Part shown: positions 58,247 to 64,000 of the stretch, piece after piece
Position numbering within the stretch: position 1 is the first letter of the stretch
How the letters are laid out: each line of letters begins with the position of its first letter
Source: an uncultured Pseudodesulfovibrio sp.
GTDB taxonomy: Bacteria; Desulfobacterota; Desulfovibrionia; Desulfovibrionales; Desulfovibrionaceae
NCBI RefSeq assembly: GCF_963675635.1
Contig: NZ_OY776488.1
Location: 310,001 to 374,000, forward strand
Reading direction: 5' to 3'
Length of the DNA: 64,000 bases
Program-made: the position numbers and the translations under genes
Notes under the pieces: model-generated
Database searches by the model: none
What the model saw: only the letters and a program-made list of their open reading frames with translations
What the model was told of the DNA's origin: nothing

Positions 58247-59002
58247 TTACCCTTCGCTGTCACCGGCAGTGATCTGCGCGGCCAGTTGGTCAAAAATCGG
58301 TTCAACACTTTGCCAGCGGGTGTCGATGGTATTGTCCACCTTGCCGCCGGCCCCTTCGATAACCACACCGCCGGATTCAATCGAGGCATCACCTTTGACG
58401 GACCAGTATTCGAGGGATGGGTTGCGATCCTGTATTGTATGAAGATATTCTTCAAGACCAACGATGTCGTCCGGGTGGCATTTGATGGTAAGTTGGCGTT
58501 GTGATTCGATCCGTTCAAGTGCCTCACGCATTAATGCTTCAAGTGAGGCCATGCGCTTTTCATCCAGTTCTACCTTGAGTGTCTTCTCGACAGCCAACCT
58601 GATAAGGTTGAGTATGTCTTGACGGCGTTCCTCGAAAAGAGTGGCACCATGCGCACCGAGCTTTGCGAGCAGGGCTTCACCCTGCGTCGAAACTTCCTGA
58701 ATATGATGGTTTATATCTTCCTGGGCCAGGGCCAAACCTTCGGCGTAACCTTCGTGCCGGGCAGTGGCTCTGAGGGCTTCTGCCTCCAATTCAGCCAATA
58801 CTTTTATTTCTTTGGCTGCTTCCATGGCCTTTTTTTTGACGCGGTCGAGATATTCCTCGTTGGTGGCGTCATCCCAGAGGAGTTGCCGTTTGCCTTCGAG
58901 TTCCTGAATGGTCACCTGATCCGGACCCGGAGAGTCCATGCCGATGATCACCTTGCCCGTCAAATGCGGACTGTTGGCATGCGCGCTTTTAGATAAAGAC
59001 AT
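58247..59002 (-). CDS. fliH: Flagellar assembly protein FliH
   Basis: A 251-residue regulator of FliI that links the ATPase to the C ring. The central region (about 70-140) is a glutamate- and alanine-rich coiled coil (ALAQEDINHHIQEVST), and the C-terminal part resembles ATP synthase delta/FliH (LNLIRLAVEKTLKV...). The ATG at 59002 follows GAGG by 8 bases and overlaps the fliG stop by 14 bases. It is 3 bases upstream of fliI. Confidence 0.9.
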   Translation of the reverse strand: MSLSKSAHANSPHLTGKVIIGMDSPGPDQVTIQELEGKRQLLWDDATNEEYLDRVKKKAMEAAKEIKVLAELEAEALRATARHEGYAEGLALAQEDINHHIQEVSTQGEALLAKLGAHGATLFEERRQDILNLIRLAVEKTLKVELDEKRMASLEALMREALERIESQRQLTIKCHPDDIVGLEEYLHTIQDRNPSLEYWSVKGDASIESGGVVIEGAGGKVDNTIDTRWQSVEPIFDQLAAQITAGDSEG

Positions 59003-59987
59003 CACTGCCACCTCGGCTGATAACGATCTTGCCCTCGTCTTCCAGACGGCGGACGGTCTTGACGATAGACTGCTGTGCAGCTTCGACTTCGGACAGCTTC
59101 TTGGGCGGCATGATTTCCAGGTCTTCCTTGATCATTGCGGAAGCGCGTTCCGACAGGTTCTTGAAGAACTTGTCGCGCAGGTCTTCTGATGCGCCCTTGA
59201 GTGCCACTGTGAGGTCTTCGTTGGAGACCTCTTTGAGCAGTTCGCGGATGGCGATATCGTCCACACCCTTGACGTCTTCGAAAACGAACATGAGGTTGCG
59301 GATGTCTTCTGCCATCTGGGTGGATTCCTCTTCGATCTCGGAGAGAACTTCTTCCTCGGTGTTGCGGTCCACTGCGTTGAGAATTTCTGCCACGGAATTG
59401 ACGCCGCCGACCTTCTTGCCTTCCTTGCCGCCCATGGCGATAAGCTGGCTCTGCAGGACCTTGTCCACTTCCATGAGCATCTCCTCGGCCACGGCTTCGA
59501 GCTTTGCCAGGCGCATGAGCACCTCGGCGCGAACGCCTGCCGGGAGGTTCTGGATGAGTTCGGCAGCCTGATCCGGGTGCAGATGCCCGAGAATGAGTGC
59601 CAATGTCTGGGGATGCTCGTTTCTCAGAATCTGTGCCAGGATACGCGGACTGACGTTTTCCAGTTCCTGGAAAGGCGTGGGGCCGGTATCCAGGTCAAGG
59701 GAATCCATAATGTATTTAGCAGTTTCCGCATCCAGAGATTTGGTCAGGAGACGTTTGACCTGTTCAGGTCCACCCACCAGAAGTTCAGCGCCGTAGGCCA
59801 GAGCCTCGTTGTACTCCTTGAGCACGTCGAGCACTTCCTCCTTGGGTACGGAATCGGTATCGAGCATAGCCTTTGACACGGCCGCGATCTCGTTGCGCTC
59901 CATCCGCTTGAATACTTCTGCCGTGAACTTTTCGCCAAGGGCGAGCAGTACGATGGCCGTTTTCTGGGGTCCGGAGAAGTCTGCCAT
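58989..59987 (-). CDS. fliG: Flagellar motor switch protein FliG
   Basis: A 332-residue rotor protein that binds the MS ring, FliM and the stator. The N-terminal domain begins LSGPQKTAIVLL-like FSGPQKTAIVLLALGEK. The middle has LRNEHPQTLALILGHL (EHPQ motif), and the C-terminal charged ridge is in MFVFEDVKGVDDIAIRELLKEV, with the torque-generating charges in LSERASAMIKEDLE. AGGAGG lies in the fliF end. Highly typical. Confidence 0.98.
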   Translation of the reverse strand: MADFSGPQKTAIVLLALGEKFTAEVFKRMERNEIAAVSKAMLDTDSVPKEEVLDVLKEYNEALAYGAELLVGGPEQVKRLLTKSLDAETAKYIMDSLDLDTGPTPFQELENVSPRILAQILRNEHPQTLALILGHLHPDQAAELIQNLPAGVRAEVLMRLAKLEAVAEEMLMEVDKVLQSQLIAMGGKEGKKVGGVNSVAEILNAVDRNTEEEVLSEIEEESTQMAEDIRNLMFVFEDVKGVDDIAIRELLKEVSNEDLTVALKGASEDLRDKFFKNLSERASAMIKEDLEIMPPKKLSEVEAAQQSIVKTVRRLEDEGKIVISRGGSDVFI

Positions 59988-59990
59988 GGT

Positions 59991-61586
59991 CTATGCCTCC
60001 TGGGTAAGCCAGGTTTTGAGCAGATGAACTGCCTGGTCAAGATTGTCGTCGGACAACTGGATAGCGTGATTCTTCGCATTTTCCAAGCGCCGAGTTGTAT
60101 CCATGGCCTCTTCGTCGATGTCCTCTTCTTCGAGGGCCAGACGTTCAGATCCGGGCAGACCTGCCATTTCCTCGATTTCCTGTTCGGCAACACGGGGCCG
60201 AATCAGGGCCATGATTACCGGACGGACGACCAGAATGAGGAAGAGGAAGATCAACAGGCCGTTCAGGAATGGCTTACCCAAACGCTGTGCGTATTCGAGC
60301 ATGGTCCGTGTCAGGGAGTCGCTGCCAAACAGTTCCGGCTCACCGAAGGAGATGTTGCTGACTTCGATAGTGTCACCGCGGGCTTCATCGAATCCGACGG
60401 CGTTGGAAATCAGGGTCTGGATGCGGGCGAGTTCTTCGGCTGAGCGCGGGGTGTATGTAGATTCACCTGTTTCAGCGTTTGTCTCCCATGTTCCATCTAC
60501 GATAACCGCAACGGTCAGTCGTTTCAACTCCCCGACGGGAGTTACGATATTTTCTTCCTGCTTGTTGATTTCGAAGTTGGTTGTTCTGGTTTCACGGGTG
60601 GAATCCTGGGTTGTCCGTGTACCGGAGAAACCATCGCCACGGAAGTTGGCATCAGGCTCGCCACCAGCGAGTGATGCGGCGCCGGCAGTGGATTCTTCGC
60701 TCCGAGTTTCAGAGCGGACAACCGCACCATCCGGGTCGTAGACTTCCTTGCGCACCGTGCGCTGGCTGAAATCGAGATCGGCGTTGACGCGGGCAATAAC
60801 CTTGTCCGGGCCGACAGCCGGGCCGAGTAGTTCGATGATGCGGCGTTGCATATGGGCTTCAACGTCAGCCTTGTGCAGCATCTGCGCGCTGGACAGGGAC
60901 AGACCGGAGGATTCGTCGCTCGGCGTATAAAGGGGCCGGCCCTTCATGTCTGTGACGGTGATGTATTTTGGGTCCAGGCCTTCTACGGCCATGGAAACGA
61001 GATTGACAATTCCCTGTGTTTCTTCGGAGCCGAGCTTGCCTTCATCCTTCAACTGAAGGACAATGGATGCTGATGGTGCGACCTGATCTTCAATGAACAG
61101 AGATTTCTGCGGAATGACAAGGTGAACACGGGCCTTGAGCACCATGGGAAATTCGGTGATAGTGCGGGCGAGTTCGCCCTGGAGAGCACGCTGGTAATTG
61201 ATATGCTGGACGAAGTCGGTCTGTCCGATCTGGACTTCATCGAAAATTTCAAAGCCGATGCCCTGACCGTGCAGGTTGCCTTCACCGGCAACTTTGAGCC
61301 TGAGTTCGTATACGCGATCAACAGGAACCAAGATTGTCTTGCCGTTGTTCTCAAGGACATACTTTTCCTTGGCTGCCTGCAGCATCCCAACGACCCTGGA
61401 CGCATCCTCGGGGTAGAGATTGGTCATCAGAATCCGGTAGTCCGGTTTGTTCATCCAGTAGATCATGAGCGCAAAGGCAATAACCACTGACACGGACAGA
61501 CCGGTGATGAGAATACGTTGGGACATGGAACGATCTGTCCAGAGCCCATGAATCTTAGACCAATATTCGGCGACGAACGGAGGCAT
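59991..61586 (-). CDS. fliF: Flagellar MS-ring protein FliF
   Basis: A 531-residue inner-membrane protein that forms the MS ring. Two membrane helices flank a large periplasmic part: helix 1 near ILITGLSVSVVIAFALMIYW and helix 2 near LLIFLFLILVVRPVIM. YRILMTNLYPEDAS and the YscJ-type domain (LGSEETQGIVNLVSMAVEGLDPKYITV) are visible, and the C-terminal cytoplasmic tail with LLKTWL binds FliG. Part of flgBC-fliEFGHI, with the fliG start 3 bases after its stop. Confidence 0.97.
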   Translation of the reverse strand: MPPFVAEYWSKIHGLWTDRSMSQRILITGLSVSVVIAFALMIYWMNKPDYRILMTNLYPEDASRVVGMLQAAKEKYVLENNGKTILVPVDRVYELRLKVAGEGNLHGQGIGFEIFDEVQIGQTDFVQHINYQRALQGELARTITEFPMVLKARVHLVIPQKSLFIEDQVAPSASIVLQLKDEGKLGSEETQGIVNLVSMAVEGLDPKYITVTDMKGRPLYTPSDESSGLSLSSAQMLHKADVEAHMQRRIIELLGPAVGPDKVIARVNADLDFSQRTVRKEVYDPDGAVVRSETRSEESTAGAASLAGGEPDANFRGDGFSGTRTTQDSTRETRTTNFEINKQEENIVTPVGELKRLTVAVIVDGTWETNAETGESTYTPRSAEELARIQTLISNAVGFDEARGDTIEVSNISFGEPELFGSDSLTRTMLEYAQRLGKPFLNGLLIFLFLILVVRPVIMALIRPRVAEQEIEEMAGLPGSERLALEEEDIDEEAMDTTRRLENAKNHAIQLSDDNLDQAVHLLKTWLTQEA

Positions 61587-61640
61587 TTTCTCTCTCCCGC
61601 AGATTGAACGTTTCGCGTTTTATCTTAGTTGATGCGAGCC

Positions 61641-61970
61641 TTAGAAAGGCATCTGCATGATTTCTTTGTAAGACTGCATGATCTTGCTGCGCACTGCACC
61701 GGTCATCTGAATGGCCATACTGGCTTTCTGCATGGAGATCATCAATTCATGCACATTCTGGGCTTTTCCGGTTGCGAATTCCTCGATCATCGTCGTTTTG
61801 GTTGCTTGAAGCTCATTGACCTTGTTCAGGGAGTTTTTCAGTGTGTCATTGAACCCCTGGACCGGTTCTTGAGGTTTTTTCAGACTGTCTGCAACTTTGG
61901 TGTTGATAGCCTTGCTACGGTTGCCCATAGCACTCTGATATGCATTGATTGCGACGCTTTTGACGACCAT
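61641..61970 (-). CDS. fliE: Flagellar hook-basal body complex protein FliE
   Basis: A 109-residue adaptor between the MS ring and the rod. The C-terminal helical motif MISMQKASMAIQMTGAVRSKIMQSYKEIMQM is diagnostic. AAGGAG precedes the ATG. It lies 19 bases downstream of flgC. Confidence 0.96.
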   Translation of the reverse strand: MVVKSVAINAYQSAMGNRSKAINTKVADSLKKPQEPVQGFNDTLKNSLNKVNELQATKTTMIEEFATGKAQNVHELMISMQKASMAIQMTGAVRSKIMQSYKEIMQMPF

Positions 61971-61989
61971 CTTTCTTTCTCCTTAGGGC

Positions 61990-62430
61990 TTAGCCCATGC
62001 CTATCATCAGGGCTTTCTGGAACATACGCTTGGCGGCCTGGATGGTCTGCACGTTGGCTTCATATCCTCGCATTGCCTGCATCATGTTGGTCATTTCCTC
62101 GACAACGTTGATGTCAGGGTAGGTGACATATCCCTGGTCATTGGCATCCGGGTGATGCGGTTCGAAAACTTGTTTGAATGGACGTTGGTCCGCTGTTACG
62201 CCGAGAACTTTGACGCCGTGCAGGTCCCGGTTGAGCTGGTCGTGCATTTCCTGGGCGAAAGGGGAGTACACGGGTGTGGACTCGAAAGACACGGACTTAC
62301 GCTGGTAAGGGCCACCGTCTTCAGTCTTGGTGGTCCTGATATTGGCCATGTTCATTGAGATGACATTCAGCTGGGCACGCTGGGCCTTGAGGCCGGATGC
62401 GCTGATGTCCATTGCTGTCATGAAATCCAT
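61990..62430 (-). CDS. flgC: Flagellar basal-body rod protein FlgC
   Basis: A 146-residue proximal rod subunit exported by the flagellar secretion system. The N-terminal rod motif MDISASGLKAQRAQLNVISMNMANI and the C-terminal ANVQTIQAAKRMFQKALMI are typical. It is one base after the flgB stop. Its middle region carries VNVVEEMTNMMQAMRGYE. Confidence 0.97.
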   Translation of the reverse strand: MDFMTAMDISASGLKAQRAQLNVISMNMANIRTTKTEDGGPYQRKSVSFESTPVYSPFAQEMHDQLNRDLHGVKVLGVTADQRPFKQVFEPHHPDANDQGYVTYPDINVVEEMTNMMQAMRGYEANVQTIQAAKRMFQKALMIGMG

Positions 62431-62431
62431 A

Positions 62432-62842
62432 TTATTTCGCTCCGTCCATTATGACTTTGCCCATGCCTGTAAAATTCTTTTTGATGATCATGGCAAGTGC
62501 GTTGTACATCATGGTGTTTTTGGCATTGGTTGCCATTTCCTTATCCAGATCAACCGAATCCTGACCGTATATCTCCCTGGCCTTGAAATCTTGCAGGCCA
62601 TCGCCGGAAAATCCGTTAGGATTGAATGTTGAAGGAAGGTGCGCTTGGGAGGTGCGGGTCATCTTGCCCAGGCCGTCCTGATTGAGTGCTTTTTGCAGCT
62701 TATCCTCAAATTCAATGGACCGCGCTTTGTATCCCGGCGTGTTAATGTTGGCGATGTTGCCCGTGACGATATTTTGACGTTGCAGTCGAAGGTCCATGAC
62801 CTTCCCCGTCAATTGAATGTGTCGTCCGAAAAGCTCTCTCAT
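62432..62842 (-). CDS. flgB: Flagellar basal-body rod protein FlgB
   Basis: A 136-residue proximal rod subunit. LRLQRQNIVTGNIANINTPGYKARSIEFE is the diagnostic N-terminal motif, and VDLDKEMATNAKNTMMYNALAMIIKKNF is the C-terminal helix. The ATG at 62842 has an AGGAGG site 8 bases upstream. A long frame continues upstream with non-conserved sequence and would overlap the sigma-54 promoter. It is first in the operon. Confidence 0.96.
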   Translation of the reverse strand: MRELFGRHIQLTGKVMDLRLQRQNIVTGNIANINTPGYKARSIEFEDKLQKALNQDGLGKMTRTSQAHLPSTFNPNGFSGDGLQDFKAREIYGQDSVDLDKEMATNAKNTMMYNALAMIIKKNFTGMGKVIMDGAK

Positions 62843-62919
62843 GCCTTGATCCTCCTGCATTCGCTGCGATGTTCGACTTCCTGACAGGCATGTTTTTCCG
62901 TCAGGTTCGCAGAAGGTTA

Positions 62920-62935
62920 AGCAACTCTCGTTCCA
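62920..62935 (-). promoter_or_regulatory. Sigma-54 promoter of the flgB operon
   Basis: On the minus strand TGGAAC-N5-TTGCT matches the sigma-54 consensus TGGCAC-N5-TTGCW, with one mismatch in the -24 box and exact GG-to-GC spacing of 12 bases. Transcription should start about 65 bases before the flgB ATG. Flagellar operons in many deltaproteobacteria use sigma-54. Confidence 0.75.
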
Positions 62936-63181
62936 AATAAATAACATCTTGAAATAAATGAATAATAATTGTAGTTCAGATTTTCTACGAATCAGCATGC
63001 TGTCTGCTCGAGGTGTAAGCGTCATTTTTAATGATGAATATGAGGGCAGAATCTTCCGTATTTATGCTGACTCGGTTCCTCGCGATAGAGAGTTGAGTGC
63101 TGTGGAATGCATAAAAAGATCTTTATTATTAGCGTGTTGAATGTTCTAATCGATATGCTTCTGTCTGGGAATATTTGGCTT

Positions 63182-63197
63182 TGGCATGGCCATTGCT
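63182..63197 (+). promoter_or_regulatory. Sigma-54 promoter of the TPR gene
   Basis: TGGCAT-N5-TTGCT matches the sigma-54 consensus with one mismatch and correct GG-to-GC spacing. It lies 79 bases before the TPR ATG, divergent from the flgB promoter. Confidence 0.75.
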
Positions 63198-63275
63198 AGG
63201 TTTAGTGCGGTCAACTGTGACCGTGGAGATTTTTTCAACCCGGCTTCCGGGTAAAGGAGAAATGGAGGGGACATT

Positions 63276-63839
63276 ATGAGTGGTCATCTGGATTACGAAA
63301 TCAACAAAGAACTCGGTGAATGCTACCTGTTTATGGGTGAGCTCGACAAAGCTGAAGAGTATTACAAGAAAGCTGTCAGTTCCAATGGCATTCATCCTGA
63401 CCCGTATCTCGGCCTGGCGACGGTTGCCGTTCAGCGCGGCCAACTGGAAGACGCCATGGTTATGTATGAGAAGGCCCATAAAATTGAGCCTTCCGACAAA
63501 AGTCTTTCCGGGATTGGGCTCATTCGGCTGGAAAACGGTGAAACTGAGGAAGCATATTCCCTTTTCACTGAAGCCATAACCCTGAATCCCGAAAACATGG
63601 TGGCCCTGTTCAGTCTGATCAGGCTCGGCCATGAACTGGACCGTTTGGATGATATTATTCCACACCTCGAAGCCTACCTTGAGATTGATCCTGACAAACA
63701 TGAAGTGCGGTATTCCCTGGCGGGAAGCCTTGTCTGTCTCGATCAAAAAGATGCGGCTCGGGCACAGCTTGAGATTATTCTCGAAGCCAACCCGAATCAT
63801 GAAGCCGCCAAGGAAATGCTCGAGCAGTTCCAGTCCTAA
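63276..63839 (+). CDS. Tetratricopeptide repeat protein, probable flagellar regulon member
   Basis: A 187-residue soluble protein with four or five TPR units (KELGECYLFMGELDKAEEYYKKAV, PYLGLATVAVQRGQLEDAMVMY, LSGIGLIRLENGETEEAYSLF, YSLAGSLVCLDQKDAARAQLEII). GGAGGGG precedes the ATG. It is transcribed away from flgB and has its own sigma-54 element, so it is probably made together with the flagellum. A scaffold or export role is inferred only. Confidence 0.9.
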   Translation: MSGHLDYEINKELGECYLFMGELDKAEEYYKKAVSSNGIHPDPYLGLATVAVQRGQLEDAMVMYEKAHKIEPSDKSLSGIGLIRLENGETEEAYSLFTEAITLNPENMVALFSLIRLGHELDRLDDIIPHLEAYLEIDPDKHEVRYSLAGSLVCLDQKDAARAQLEIILEANPNHEAAKEMLEQFQS

Positions 63840-64000
63840 CCACGGTCTCCCCTCCCCGTTGGTTTCCCGCTCTGTTTACTTCGGTAGATGGAGCGGGGAG
63901 CCAGCCTCTGAGGACAACCGTCTATACGCACACGGCTGGTGTGTCGCTTCCAAAAGCCTGAACCTCGCGTAACTTACTACGCGTTGGTCTTATGGTTTTC
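63840..64000. other. Window end, no gene seen
   Basis: Downstream of the TPR gene there is a hairpin-prone stretch (CCCGCTC...GGAGCGGG, about 63867-63899) without a T tract. I see no supported start of another gene before the window ends. Confidence 0.5.

Larger units (their letters stand above)
62843..63275. other. 433-base divergent intergenic region between flgB and a TPR gene
   Basis: Contains two sigma-54 elements pointing outwards, listed separately. The middle (about 62940-63170) is AT-rich and holds no supported gene; a 60-codon frame at 62958 lacks a ribosome site. An enhancer-binding protein site is likely here, but I could not identify a specific palindrome. Confidence 0.6.

Noticed and set aside
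56957-58504. A 515-codon open frame on the plus strand across fliI and fliH
   Set aside because: It is the antisense of well-conserved flagellar genes; no domain is visible and there is no promoter.
62958-63140. A 60-codon frame in the flgB/TPR intergenic region
   Set aside because: No ribosome site, no recognised motif, and it lies in an AT-rich region between two sigma-54 promoters.
1-64000. CRISPR arrays, insertion sequences, prophage or conjugative genes
   Set aside because: No repeat-spacer pattern, transposase, integrase or phage structural gene was seen anywhere in the window.

Overview
The window looks like a chromosomal segment of a sulfate-reducing deltaproteobacterium of the Desulfovibrio/Pseudodesulfovibrio type. 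The evidence is a seven-cysteine ferredoxin almost identical in pattern to Desulfovibrio ferredoxin III, a very large FAD/Fe-S lactate dehydrogenase-type protein, the hydrogenase maturation protein HypF, a cobamide-remodelling pair (CbiR-like and CobU), a MoeA fused to a periplasmic-binding-like domain, and a flagellar operon behind a sigma-54 promoter. I found no CRISPR array, insertion sequence, integrase or prophage gene. Genes are densely packed with good Shine-Dalgarno sites, so this is mostly core chromosome.

Layout. 1-5.7 kb, minus strand: DHH phosphoesterase, CobU, CbiR-like hydrolase, and an endonuclease-Q-like/UvrD helicase fusion. 5.7-10.5 kb: MarR regulator with an RND efflux adaptor and pump. 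10.5-17.3 kb: an unusual perfect 32-bp hairpin, a sensor kinase, a ComFB-family protein opposite an unknown protein, an aminotransferase, an FKBP, TrpS, an M50 protease and a response regulator. 17.5-20.6 kb: TtuB-like and TtuA-like tRNA thiolation genes, a glycosyltransferase and signal peptidase I. 20.6-29.2 kb: exported Ppx/GppA-like protein, MltG, RuvX, an AEC carrier and the lactate dehydrogenase-type protein, then a class V aminotransferase. 29.3-37.4 kb: chemoreceptor, YqaE, DUF3298 protein, HypF, DUF362 protein, and a soluble twin ABC ATPase. 37.6-42.4 kb: three small RNA-binding or charged proteins, MoeA fusion, M29 aminopeptidase and ferredoxin. 42.6-47.1 kb: YkgJ, unknown, TPR and HEAT-like genes, then a hybrid histidine kinase. 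47.3-54.7 kb: tRNA-Val, thrS-infC-rpmI-rplT-pheS-pheT and a MerR regulator. 54.7-56.9 kb: AsmA. 57-63.8 kb: flgBC-fliEFGHI on the minus strand and a divergent TPR gene with its own sigma-54 site.

Themes. Several genes are preceded by a complete intrinsic terminator that ends only a few dozen bases before the start codon (RRM protein, HEAT-like protein, thrS, pheT). Their expression must therefore depend on read-through or attenuation. The translation-factor operon also has an AUA start for infC and an unusual 180-base rpmI-rplT spacer. The flagellar operon and the divergent TPR gene share an intergenic region with two back-to-back sigma-54 elements, which ties the TPR protein to motility. The window has no single large novel system. 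The most interesting signals are the EndoQ-UvrD fusion, the 32-bp hairpin, the hairpin that hides the ribosome binding site of the AEC carrier, and the read-through architecture of the translation genes.
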